A stretch of DNA of 64,000 nt from Omphiscola glabra (taxonomy: Eukaryota; Mollusca; Gastropoda; Lymnaeidae). The stretch lies in NCBI GenBank assembly GCA_964017045.1, contig OZ024798.1, forward strand, positions 9,693,793-9,757,792. The letters are read 5' to 3'. The position numbers and the translations under genes are program-made. The notes beneath the pieces are model-generated. The model worked only from the letters and a program-made list of their open reading frames with translations, made no database searches and was not told where the DNA came from. This document shows, in pieces, positions 33,505 through 44,410 of the stretch. The number at the start of each line of letters is the position of its first letter. Within the stretch, counting starts at the first letter, position 1.

Positions 33505-34384
33505 CGCCTTTTAGTGTTAAGCGTGTGGGTCTGACAATGTGACAGAATGTGTTGTCATGGGCATTTAGTCTGTGTGTCAGGTTTCAGCTCGATTGTTGAT
33601 TGGAAGTGGGTAAATTAGCGGTCAGAATATGTTGCCAGCCACCCAGCCAGCCACCCACGTTTAAAACAGACATTAAATGCAAATGATTTAATACAACTAC
33701 ATTGTTCTAAAGTCTTCGTATAGCCCAGGAATTGGTGAACCTGGTGAAATAACCACAAAATTAGATGACAAAGAAAATAGTTTCGTTAATAATTGTTGAA
33801 TATGCAGACATAAATTCAAATAAAAAGTGCACTTCATTTTAAGAAACACATATTTTATATGGTTAAACTATTTATCAAATCCATATGAATATGTTAAATA
33901 CGTGTCTTTACAAAGATGTTTGAAATAAAGTTGTGTAAAATAACCAAAGAAATTAAAAATGCAAATGCAATCTTTTTTCTTCATTCAAACACATCTGACA
34001 TGAATGGGCGAGAAAATAAAAAAAATAATTGATTAGACTATTAAATAACAGTATTTGAAATGAATGTTTAAAATCATATTTATATAGTTTTAAAAAAAAG
34101 TATATAAAAAAATGATAAAGATAAATTGATTTTGTTTTCTTTTTCAGAGAGGCCATTTATTATTTTTTACTAAATTTTTGTGCATGCGGATATATGTTAA
34201 CATTTTTCTAGATATATTAATTGTATGTTTGTATTTAAAATACATTTTATATCTATTTTAAATATGAATATAATATTTGTAAGAAATGTTTACATCTTAT
34301 GAAGTTTCAATAAACCTATAAAGTTTATTGTTTTTCAGAATTTTATATATAGTTATTTATGCATCATCAATCATTTGTTATTGA
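33505..34384. repeat. Dispersed block A, copy 3
   Basis: Landmarks in order: 'AGCGTGTGGGTCTGACAATG', 'GTGTTGTCATGGGCATTTAG', 'TTTCAGCTCGATTGTTGATT', 'GGAATTGGTGAACCTGG' and 'CATCTGACATGAATGGGCGA'. Non-coding; a 67-codon minus frame is without motif. Confidence 0.75.
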
Positions 34385-34710
34385 AATTACCTTAGTAAAA
34401 TCACATTAGGAAATGACATCAATTATCTTAGTAAAATCACATTAGGAAATGACATCAATTATCTTAGTAAAATCACATTAGGAAATGACATCAATTATCT
34501 TAGTAAAATCACATTAGGAAATGACATCAATTATCTTAGTAAAATCATATTAGGAAATGACATCAATTATCTTAGTAAAATCACATTAGGAAATGACATC
34601 AATTATCTTAGTAAAATCACATTAGGAAATGACATCAATTATCTTAGTACAATCACATTAGGAAATGACATCAATTATCTTAGTACAATCACATTAGGAA
34701 ATGACATCAA
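34385..34710. repeat. 36-bp tandem array (9 copies)
   Basis: Unit TTATCTTAGTAAAATCACAT followed by TAGGAAATGACATCAA. Almost no variation (one TCATAT, two TACAATC), so expansion is recent. The tail motif TTATCTTAGTCATTTTGTTT reappears at 35012 after a GC-rich insert. Confidence 0.95.
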
Positions 34711-35011
34711 CGGGACGTCAAGCTTATTGCTCCTTATGCCCTCCCTAAAGTGACCCCCTTAAGCCCGGATATTGCGTCGCGAAGCGGTACGTTGGAGATG
34801 TCGTTTTGCCAGGACGGCCCCCACCAGATTTCGCTTAATCGGGATTTCTGCTGGAGGCCGACTAAACCCATGGACACCAGATCGGTCCAGCACTGAACAT
34901 ACTACACAGTGCAAAAGATCGACTTCCCTAGGTGTTGGGATGTACAATTTACGTCCTAAATATCTTCCCCCACCCGTTCCTGGGAAGCGTAGTACGGCCT
35001 CTAAGAGAATT
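34711..35011. mobile_element. GC-rich insert splitting the 36-bp array from block C
   Basis: About 300 bp of GC-rich sequence inserted exactly at the end of an array unit: left edge GACATCAA, right edge TTATCTTAGTC. Uninterrupted block copies join the two. It has 88- and 95-codon open frames on opposite strands with no recognised domain, and no clear target duplication. Probably a retroelement fragment; family unknown. Confidence 0.5.
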
Positions 35012-35039
35012 ATCTTAGTCATTTTGTTTATTATGTAAT

Positions 35040-35743
35040 CTTGCACCCAAATTGCTCATGTGTAAATGAGCTGAGACTTGCATCCAAATTGCTCATGTGT
35101 AAATGAGCTGAGACTTGCATCCAAATTGCTCATGTGTAAATGAGCTGAGACTTGCATCCAAATTGCTCATGTGTAAATGAGCTGAGACTTGCATCCAAAT
35201 TGCTCATGTGTAAATGAGCTGAGACTTGCATCCAAATTGCTCATGTGTAAATGAGCTGAGACTTGCATCCAAATTGCTCATGTGTAAATGAGCTGAGACT
35301 TGCACCCAAATTGCTCATGTGTAAATGAGCTGAGACTTGCATCCAAATTGCTCATGTGTAAATGAGCTGAGACTTGCATCCAAATTGCTCATGTGTAAAT
35401 GAGCTGAGACTTGCATCCAAATTGCTCATGTGTAAATGAGCTGAGACTTGCATCCAAATTGCTCATGTGTAAATGAGCTGAGACTTGCATCCAAATTGCT
35501 CATGTGTAAATGAGCTGAGACTTGCACCCAAATTGCTCATGTGTAAATGAGCTGAGACTTGCATCCAAATTGCTCATGTGTAAATGAGCTGAGACTTGCA
35601 TCCAAATTGCTCATGTGTAAATGAGCTGAGACTTGCACCCAAATTGCTCATGTGTAAATGAGCTGAGACTTGCATCCAAATTGCTCATGTGTAAATGAGC
35701 TGAGACTTGCATCCAACTTGCTCATGTGTAAATGAGCTGAGAC
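35040..35743. repeat. 37-bp tandem array with hairpin units (19 copies)
   Basis: Unit CTTGCATCCAAATTGCTCAT followed by GTGTAAATGAGCTGAGA. Nineteen copies with essentially one variant (CATCC versus CACCC, at units 1, 8, 14 and 17). Each unit contains a perfect inverted repeat GCTCAT-GTGTAA-ATGAGC. Block C at 14580 and 42630 has one diverged copy of the unit. Confidence 0.97.
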
Positions 35744-36099
35744 TTTTATCCCTTACAGCCACTCGATGACTACACATTTCTTTGAGATCAGTAGGTAACC
35801 AGCGACTTCTGACTGACTTGTAGCTTGCAAGTCAGAGTTGACCTATTTGTTGATTTCCAATGTAGATTAAATTTCCACTTTTGACCATACCCGACGATAA
35901 AAAACCTTTCCTAATCTGTAGGTCACTAATTGTCTGCCCTAACCTAGAGTAACCATCGTGTAATATAGTTTTGACAAATTTTCTGATGTTTAATGAGGCT
36001 TAATCTTTTAACACTCAATCATTACATTTTCAGAGGGATTCGTCATCAAAAGTTAACCAGTGAACCCTACTTGCAAAGTGACGCCCATGAATAACAATC
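35744..36099. repeat. Dispersed block C, copy 3
   Basis: Shares 'GAGATCAGTAGGTAACCAGC', 'TTGATTTCCAATGTAGAT', 'GTCTGCCCTAACCTAGAGTA' and 'GACGCCCATGAATAACAA' with the copies at 1.3, 14.5 and 42.6 kb. Its right edge is the start of the second 57-bp array. Confidence 0.75.
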
Positions 36100-38724
36100 A
36101 TATCACTATGCCAGCAGTGGACCTCACTGACAGTTTGGCACATAATAAATACAATGATGTCACTATGCCAGCAGTGGGCCTCACTGACAGTTTGGCACAT
36201 AATAAATACAATGATGTCACTATGCCAGCAGTGGGCCTCACTGACAGTTTGGCACATAATAAATACAATGATGTCACTATGCCAGCAGTGGGCCTCACTG
36301 ACAGTTTGGCACATAGTAAATACAATGATGTCACTATGCCAGCAGTGGACCTCACTGACAGTTTGGCACACAGTAAATACAATGATGTCACTATGCCAGC
36401 AGTGGACCTCACTGACAGTTTGGCACACAGTAAATACAATGATGTCACTATGCCAGCAGATGACCTCACGGACAGTTTGGCACATAGTAAATACAATGAT
36501 GTCACTATGCCAGCAGTGGACCTCACTGACAGTTTGGCACACAGTAAATACAATGATGTCACTATGCCAGCAGTGGACCTCACTGACAGTTTGACACATA
36601 GTAAATACAATGATGTCACTATGCCAGCAGTGGACCTCACTGACAGTTTGGCACACAGTAAATACAATGATGTCACTATGCCAGCAGTGGACCTTACTGA
36701 CAGTTTGGCACACAGTTAATACATTGATGTCACTATGCCAGCAGATGACCTCACGGACAGTTTGGCACATAGTAAATACAATGATGTCACTATGCCAGCA
36801 GTGGACCTCATTGACAGTTTGGCACACAGTAAATACAATGATGTCACTATGCCAGCAGTGGACCTCATTGACAGTTTGGCACACAGTAAATACAATGATG
36901 TCACTATGCCAGCAGTGGACCTCATTGACAGTTTGGCACACAGTAAATACAATGATGTCACTATGCCAGCAGATGACCTCACGGACAGTTTGGCACATAG
37001 TAAATACAATGATGTCACAATGCCAGCAGTGGACCTCATTGACAGTTTGGCACACAGTAAATACAATGATGTCACAATGCCAGCAGTGGACCTCATTGAC
37101 AGTTTGGCACATAGTAAATACAATGATGTCACTATGCCAGCAGTGGACCTCACTGACAGTTTGGCACACAGTAAATACAATGATGTCACTATGCCAGCAG
37201 TGGACCTCACTGACAGTTTGGCACACAGTAAATACAATGATGTCACTATGCCAGCAGTGGACCTCACTGACAGTTTGGCACACAGTAAATACAATGATGT
37301 CACTATGCCAGCAGTGGACCTCACTGACAGTTTGGCACATAGTAAATACAATGATGTCACTATGCCAGCAGTGGACCTCACTGACAGTTTGGCACACAGT
37401 AAATACAATGATATCACTATGCCAGCAGTGGACCTCACTGACAGTTTGGCACACAGTTAATACATTGATGTCACTATGCCAGCAGATGACCTCACGGACA
37501 GTTTGGCACATAGTAAATACAATGATGTCACTATGCCAGCAGTGGACCTCATTGACAGTTTGGCACACAGTAAATACAATGATGTCACTATGCCAGCAGT
37601 GGACCTCATTGACAGTTTGGCACACAGTAAATAAAATGATGTCACTATGCCAGCAGTGGACCTCATTGACAGTTTGGCACACAGTAAATACAATGATGTC
37701 ACTATGCCAGCAGTGGACCTCATTGACAGTTTGGCACATAGTAAATACAATGATGTCACTATGCCAGCGGTGGACCTCATTGACAGTTTGGCACACAGTA
37801 AATACAATGATGTCACTATGCCAGCAGTGGACCTCACTGACAGTTTGGTACACAGTAAATACAATGATGTCACTATGCCAGCAGTGGACCTCACTGACAG
37901 TTTGGCACACAATAAATACAATGATGTCACTATGCCAGCAGTGGACCTCACTGACAGTTTGGCACATAGTAAATACAATGATGTCACTATGCCAGCAGTG
38001 GACCTCACTGACAGTTTGGCACACAGTAAATACAATGATGTCACTATGCCAGCAGTGGACCTCACTGACAGTTTGGCACACAGTTAATACATTGATGTCA
38101 CTATGCCAGCAGATGACCTCACGGACAGTTTGGCACATAGTAAATACAATGATGTCACTATGCCAGCAGTGGACCTCATTGACAGTTTGGCACACAGTAA
38201 ATACAATGATGTCACTATGCCAGCAGTGGACCTCATTGACAGTTTGGCACACAGTAAATACAATGATGTCACTATGCCAGCAGTGGACCTCATTGACAGT
38301 TTGGCACACAGTAAATACAATGATGTCACTATGCCAGCAGTGGACCTCATTGACAGTTTGGCACATAGTAAATACAATGATGTCACTATGCCAGCAGTGG
38401 ACCTCACTGACAGTTTGGCACATAGTAAATACAGTGATGTCACTATGCCAGCAGTGGACCTCACTGACAGTTTGGCACACAGTAAATACAATGATGTCAC
38501 TATGCCAGCTGTGGACCTCATTGACAGTTTGGCACATAGTAAATACAGTGATGTCACTATGCCAGCAGTGGACCTCACTGACATTTTGGCACATAGTAAA
38601 TACAATGATGTCACTATGCCAGCAGTGGACCTCATTGACAGTTTGGCACACAGTAAATACAATTATGTCACTATGCCAGCAGTGGACCTCATTGATAGTT
38701 TGGCACATAGTAAATACAATGATG
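36100..38724. repeat. 57-bp minisatellite array 2 (~46 copies), higher-order
   Basis: Unit CAGTTTGGCACACAGTAAAT, ACAATGATGTCACTATGCCA, GCAGTGGACCTCACTGA. A marker pair, 'CAGTTAATACATTGATG' followed by 'CAGATGACCTCACGGACAG', occurs at about 36714, 37455 and 38082. The spacings of 741 and 627 bp are 13 and 11 units, giving a higher-order block repeat. The open frames (892 codons minus, 728 codons plus, and others) arise because 57 is divisible by 3. None has gene-like context. Confidence 0.97.
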
Positions 38725-39350
38725 ACGTATTACTTTCCACTATATTGTTGTTCTGTCCTCTCTAATACTACTTCTCAGCTAAGTGCTTTTTCTTAATGTA
38801 TTATGATTTTTTCCTCGTTGCTCCCTGACGAAGGCATCCTGCAGGAAGGTTCATAGTTTTGTTACGTTTCTTTTTTTGTCAGTGTTGACCTTACTTTGTT
38901 TGACTCATTTATCATTCTGACTTTCCAAATATAATGTTAGACTCGTGCAGTGTTTCTTTCAGACATTCCCTCAAAAGAATGGGAAAAAAGGGGGTGGCAT
39001 TTCCGTTTTTGGGGATGCAGTGCAAGTGCAAAGCGACGTAAATGGGCATATGGGGCATATATATTCCAGTGCACCAGACTATCAATCGCGCCACACAGGC
39101 GAGCGCCAGACTAGGGGGGCCCCTTTGGGCTTTTATGGTATTAATGAATGGAAATAATGTGTTTCAGAGATTTTAGAGGGAATAAAAATGTGTTATGTCT
39201 CTTATAAAAAAAACTCTCACACCAGTGACATAAAAGGGTGGGGAAGGGATGAATATTCGGTCCAAGTGTCATTGTTTCTTTATATTGAGAGACGGCATTT
39301 TCGGACCACTGCTGAGTTTATATCTTGCAGGTCAGTGCTTGAATGGTCGG
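38725..39350. other. Non-coding segment with a hammerhead-like CTGACGA motif
   Basis: Contains 'CTCCCTGACGAAGGCATCCT' followed by 'GCAGGAAGGTTCATAG' at about 38821-38856, reminiscent of the CTGANGA...GAAA core found in Penelope-like elements but with a mutated second half. Short frames of 60-84 codons have no motif. Otherwise unassigned and moderately GC-rich. Confidence 0.3.
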
Positions 39351-39600
39351 GCGGTATGTATCCTATCACTAATAGGATGGCGCTAACACTAGGCACGCTA
39401 CTGGACCACTATGCACCCGCTGGACAATGTATATATCGCTAGGATGGCGCTAACACTTAACTCGCTGCTGGGCAGTGTATATATATTTCTAGGTTTGCGC
39501 TAATGTTAGGCACGTCCCTTGGAAGTATATAAATATATCGCTAGTGTGACCCTAACACGAGGCACGCCGCTGGGCAGTCTATATATCGGTGCCACAATTG
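39351..39600. repeat. Degenerate 50-68 bp repeat (4 copies)
   Basis: Copies of 'GGATGGCGCTAACACTAGGC' with 'CGCTGCTGGGCAGT' and 'TATATATCGCTAG' near 39374, 39442, 39492 and 39544. Spacing is uneven, so the array is old. Confidence 0.7.
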
Positions 39601-40268
39601 TCGATCAGGTCAAGCATAACTGATATTTTTGTCGCGATGTATTGCAGAAATCGATGACGTCAATGGCATTTTGGAGTATACATGATTTGAAAGTTTTGAT
39701 AAGATTATGTGTCATGGGAAAGAATTGTTCAAGCGTAGACTGAGTCATTAAATAGACTTGAAGGAATACGAGTGTAATGTGATTTAAATGACCGTGTCAT
39801 AAACCAAAGTGTCTTGAAATGGTGGCTAGATTCACGTTAAACTTGAAAATAGCATGTACTAAAATAATCTATTTTTAGAATATGTATTAATGAATTGGGT
39901 TTAAGAGAGGTAATTGTAACCAAATAAAGAATGTTAGGGGAAAACACGCGTTAAGTTCACCACCGTTTTCAATACATAGAGAGGAAAACATAAATTGCCT
40001 TTGATATTTAATATATCCCTGGATTGCATGGAAGGTGTAAGAAAGAAAGTTTCACTAGCAGAAGAAGAAGCCAAATAGGAAAACATGAAAGAATTCTTTG
40101 AGATAACAAGAAAACTATCAGCTTAAAGAAACGGAATGCAGTTCAATGACGTAACGGAAAGAGCAACACCAAGTATGGATGGAATGCTTTAAGGAATTGC
40201 TAAACATTCTTCCACCATCAGACCTACCATACATAAAATCGGCAAATGAGGAATTACGTATATAAGAG
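39601..40268. other. Non-coding spacer
   Basis: No gene or repeat recognised. Confidence 0.35.
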
Positions 40269-40520
40269 ATTGGCCAAAGTAACATATAGAAGTGAGTGTC
40301 CAAAGTAACATATAGAAGTGAGTGGTCAACGTAACGTATAGAAGTGAATGGTCAAAGTAACATATAGAAGTGAGTGGCCAAAGTAACATATAGAAGTGTG
40401 TGGCCAAAGTAACATATAGAAGTGAATGACCAAAGTAACATATAGAAGTGAGTGGCCAAAGTAACAGATAGAAGTATGTGGAAAAAGTAACATATAGAAG
40501 TGAGTGGAAAAAGTAACATT
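40269..40520. repeat. 26-bp tandem array (~10 copies)
   Basis: Unit AAAGTAACATATAGAAGTGA followed by GTGGCC, with single-base variants in most copies. Confidence 0.93.
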
Positions 40521-40743
40521 TAGTTAGTAGAGACGTGAGTCCTATGTTTCAATGTACGCATCTACGATGTACTGTTTGAATAGTTTGCCACTGGAATGCA
40601 AAATACTGCATGTATTCCTCATTGCTAATCATCAGGCGCAGAATTGTCATTGAGTAAGTCTGATTGGATGAGTGGTTCTTTCATCTGGAACATGTTGTAA
40701 ATCTTTGTGTCAGCCAACGTTACTGTAATGAAAGAAAAGTTGG
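40521..40743. other. Non-coding spacer
   Basis: Short unassigned sequence between two arrays. Confidence 0.4.
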
Positions 40744-41348
40744 TAAACATAGGATCGATACTCATATTCAGTAAAACATAGGATCACTATTCATATTGAG
40801 TAAACCATAGGATTGCTATTCATATTGAGTAGCCATAGGAATGCTATTCATATTGAAAAAACCATAGGATCGATACTCATATTGAGTAAACCATAGGATT
40901 GCTATTCATATTGAGTAAACCATAGGATTGCTATTCATATTGAGTAAACCATAGGATTGCTATTCATATTGAGTAAAACATTTGATCGCTATTCACATTC
41001 AGTAAAACATAGGATCGCTATTCATATTGAGTAAACCATAAGATCACTATTCATATTGAGTAAACCATAGGATCGCTATTCATATTGAGTAAACCCTAGG
41101 ATCGCTATTCGTATTCAGTAAAAAAAAGGGTCGCTATTCATATTGAGTAAACCATAGGATCGCTAATCATATTCAGTAAACCATAGGATCGATACTCATA
41201 TTCAGTAAAACATATGATCGTTATTCATATTGTTTAAAACATCGGATCGATATTCATATTGAGTAAAAAATAGGATCAATATTCATATTGAGTAAAACAT
41301 AGGATCGATATTCATATTGAGTAAAATATAGGATCACTATTCATATTC
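40744..41348. repeat. ~29-bp tandem array (~21 copies)
   Basis: Unit ATTCATATTGAGTAAACCAT followed by AGGATCGCT, with frequent variants (ATTCAG, AAAACAT, GATACTC) and 1-bp length changes. It abuts block A copy 4. Confidence 0.93.
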
Positions 41349-41374
41349 AGCCGTGAAATATGCTTACAAGAGTT

Positions 41375-42393
41375 ACCTCTGGGAAAGATGCAAATGTAAT
41401 AGAATGTGTTGTTATAGGAATTTAGTCTTTGTGCCAAGTTCTAGCTCGATCGGTTGACTGGAAGTGGGTGAATTCGCCGTCACTATATTTTTCTACTCTT
41501 CCAGCCAGACACACAATAACAAAAGTGTATTGAGTATAAAAGATTTAATAAAACTATATTGTTCTTAATTCTTCATATAACCCAGGAATTGGTAAATCTG
41601 GATCAATTACACAAATTAGATGAAAAAGAGACGAGGTGGGTTAAGATATTATTGTTTATAATAAACATAAAATCATATAAAAAGCGCGCTTCATTTTAAG
41701 AAACATATTTTTGTTTTGATTAAACTACTTATCAACTCTATATAAAATATGTTAAATTATGTGTCTTTGTAAAGTGGTTCGAAAAAATGTTGTGAAATAT
41801 GTTAGATAATTATTATGTTCTTTTAAAAAAAGCAAAAACAATTGATTTTCTTCATTCAAACACATTTATAATAATTGGGAAGAAAAGTTAAAAATGAAAA
41901 TAACTGATCAGAGTATTAAAAATTAAAAAAATATTTTTTGAAAAAAACATTTCAATTTATTTTTGTATACTTTAATTACTTTTAGCATTGTTTTTTAAAG
42001 TGTGTAAATTTTGAACAGATTTTTCTTTTTCAAGGGAGACAGATAATTAGCTTTATTAAATATTTGCTCGTGGATATACGTAAAGAAGTTTCTAGCTGAT
42101 ACCATTTTATTTGTGTATCTGTTATGTTTTTTTATATAATTGTTAGCAATATGTTTGCTTACTTAGACTAATTAAGTGATAACTTTAAATTTTTTTTACA
42201 GTTTTTGTAATGTCAAAAAAGCTTTTAAGTTATTTTAATGAACATTAATTTATATTTAGTTAAATATGCTTAACCAACGATACGGTTCACCGTTAAATGG
42301 ATAATATGGATTTATCGTTAAAATTATAGTGCACGTTACTTCGATCCTTGCCCTTAAGGATGTAATATAAACGAGAGGCTCTTTGTTCCAGCT
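41375..42393. repeat. Dispersed block A, copy 4
   Basis: Contains 'GAATGTGTTGTTATAGG', 'CTAGCTCGATCGGTTGACTG', 'CAGGAATTGGTAAATCTGG', 'AAAAAGCGCGCTTCATTTTA' and 'AAATATGCTTAACCAACGAT'. It ends in 'GATCCTTGCCCTTAAGGAT' just before the SPIN-like MITE. Confidence 0.75.
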
Positions 42394-42560
42394 CAGTGGT
42401 GCTCAGCCCTCCCAATTCGGCGACCCCCAACCACAAAATCATCTTCGTTGCTACTTCATAATTGTAGAGCATATGTGTCCTTCGATGGTCGTAGGCTACC
42501 CCTGGGAAAGAGCCGTGTGACCTCCAAAAGGGACAGCGACCCACAGGTTGAGAACCGCTG
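42394..42560. mobile_element. SPIN-like hAT MITE
   Basis: A 167-bp element starting CAGTGGTGCTCAGCCCTCCC and ending GGTTGAGAACCGCTG. It is flanked by imperfect 8-bp duplications TTCCAGCT and TTCTAACT, both derivable from a CTAG-centred site. On the complement the interior reads 'GACCATCG', 'ACACATAT', 'ATTATGAAGTAGCAACGA' and 'TGGTTGGGGGTC', which match my recollection of the SPACE INVADERS (SPIN) non-autonomous consensus. It is shorter than a full SPIN MITE, so internally deleted. No coding. An 83-codon minus frame over it is chance. Confidence 0.85.
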
Positions 42561-42834
42561 TTCTAACTGATCCCAAATTCACCATTTAGCTTATTCCCCC
42601 TGTTTGTTATGAAATCCTGCATCCAACTTTATCATGACTAAATGTGCTGAAACCTTGACACCTACAGACCCACGATGACCAAACATTTCTCATAATCTGA
42701 AGATCACCAGTGAGCCAAACCTACTGTGTGGCACCCAAGAGCTACAGTGAGATCAGTAGGTCACCAGTGAAATTACTGACCGTGTAATACACATACAAGG
42801 CGATACATTTGCATGATTTTATAAATTTAATGTT
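42561..42834. repeat. Dispersed block C, copy 4
   Basis: Shares 'GATCCCAAATTCACC', 'TGTTTGTTATGAAATCCTGC', 'CTACAGACCCACGATGACCA' and 'TGAGATCAGTAGGTCACCAG' with the other C copies. No array has grown here: 'GTGTGGCACCCAAGAGCTAC' through 'GGTCACCAGTGAAATTACTG' is a single diverged 57-bp unit. Confidence 0.75.
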
Positions 42835-43901
42835 AGTCACAAGTTTCATTAAACACACAAATAGTTAGGATGCAGATTATTACATCATAGAAGTATGAGT
42901 TCTCACTATTGCATAGTATTACTGTTTTTTTATCCCATCGATCGTGATCTTGACAGACATAATAATATTAGCAATAACTCTGCATGCATGTCTTTGTGAG
43001 TTGAAAATAACATTGAGTTCACCGGCGGCTCACAATATTTGGTCATATGACTGTAAAACTCTGATACATGAGCTCATGTGCGGTCAATGCTTTTTTGTCA
43101 TATTACTGTAAAAACTCTGAATATATTTACACACATATACTTTAATATATATATTTACACACATGTAATTTAAAATTGTATTGCTCTAAAATATATTACA
43201 TAAAAATATTAGTTTTCAACATTGCTAAATTTGAGGTTTGTTATCATAGCATGTATTCATATTAATTCAGCGGCACCACCGAAATGGATCCCCTTATTAA
43301 GGGATACAATGTCAAAAAACAAGCGAAAAGACAATTTGAGATCTCCCCTATTCAAAATAGGTCTATTTTGCCCCGTATGACGTGCTACACGTGGCTCATC
43401 GTCTTTCTGCCTCTAATTGTTTCAATAACTGTCACTATGTGATCTTTCATGTATATTTTGTTTCTTATGGGTTATTCTTTCCTTATAAAATCACCCCCCC
43501 CCCCCCTTTCCTCCCACAAAACCATTTCAAGATGTTTTATATTAATAGTACTGCTGTAAGGTTTGATGTGGGGGGGGGGGGAGTCAGTCATGCGTGACGT
43601 GTGAGCTCGGGTAATAAACAAGAATATTTAAGGGTGGGGGGAATAATGATATTAATCAATCTAGAGCCATTTACATATGTATTTTGACATATATTTTATA
43701 GTAACATTGAAAAGCTTTAGATGCTTACAATTTACAACTGCTTATGTACGATGTTCAAATTGAATTAGATATAGAAAAAAAACAACGACATTGTTTAAAA
43801 AATGACTGATTTAAGGTCGACACGCACAATAATAAATGAGTTATACAAAATAAGAAGACACTTTGTATTATAAAACACTAATATCACATTACTATTAAAC
43901 T
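42835..43901. repeat. Block F fragment and spacer with poly-C and poly-G tracts
   Basis: 42880-43130 resembles block F ('ATCGATCGTGATCTTGACA', 'AGCAATAACTCTGCATGCAT', 'AATAACATTGAGTTCA'). The rest holds C13 at 43494-43506 and a G run near 43570. A 71-codon plus frame across these tracts is not a credible gene. Confidence 0.5.
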
Positions 43902-44187
43902 TCTATATAACATTATCTTATCACAAAATATTGTCTATACAACATTATCTTATCACAATATCTGGTTATATAACATTATCTTATCACAAAATCTTGTCTA
44001 TATAACATTATCTTATCACAAAATATTGTCTATACAACATTATCTTATCACAAAATCTGGTCTATATAACATTATAGTATCACAAAATATTGTCTATATA
44101 ACATTATCTTATCACAAAATCTGGTCTATATAACATTATCTTATCACAAAATCTGGTCAATATAACATTATCTTATCACAAAATCTT
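43902..44187. repeat. ~32-bp tandem array (~9 copies)
   Basis: Unit TCTATATAACATTATCTTAT followed by CACAAAATCTGG, with small indels between copies. Confidence 0.92.
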
Positions 44188-44240
44188 GATACAATGTCAA
44201 CGGTTTCAGTTTATTCCATCATTCTTCACTTCTTTCCAAA

Positions 44241-44410
44241 ACGATATGTGAGGTAAATTAAGACTTGTTTGAATAGCAATGTGTGTAACATAACGATATA
44301 TGAGGTTAATTAAGACTTGTTTGAATAGCAATGTGTGTAACATAACGATATGTGAGGTTAATTAAGACTTGTTTGAATAGCAATGTGTGTAACATAACAA
44401 TATTTGATTT
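44241..44410. repeat. 52-bp tandem array (3+ copies)
   Basis: Copies start ACGATATGTGAGG at 44241, 44293 and 44345, then a diverged fourth (ACAATATTTGATT). The unit holds 'TGTTTGAATAGCAATGTGTG' and 'TAACAT'. Single-copy equivalents occur at 33340-33395, 45820-45860 and 59720-59840. Confidence 0.9.

Noticed and set aside
34759..35046. Opposed 88- and 95-aa frames
   Set aside because: They lie in a GC-rich insert within a repeat block and have no recognisable motif; kept only as part of the insert.
36030..38796. Giant repetitive proteins (892 aa minus, 728 aa plus and several 190-240 aa frames)
   Set aside because: All are translations of the 57-bp array in different frames; a period of 19 codons without stops opens several frames at once. 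There is no promoter, signal sequence or non-repeat domain.
42293..42544. 83-aa minus-strand frame
   Set aside because: It lies across the SPIN-like MITE and block A; no coding signature.
43382..43597. 71-aa frame with Pro and Gly runs
   Set aside because: Created by poly-C and poly-G tracts.
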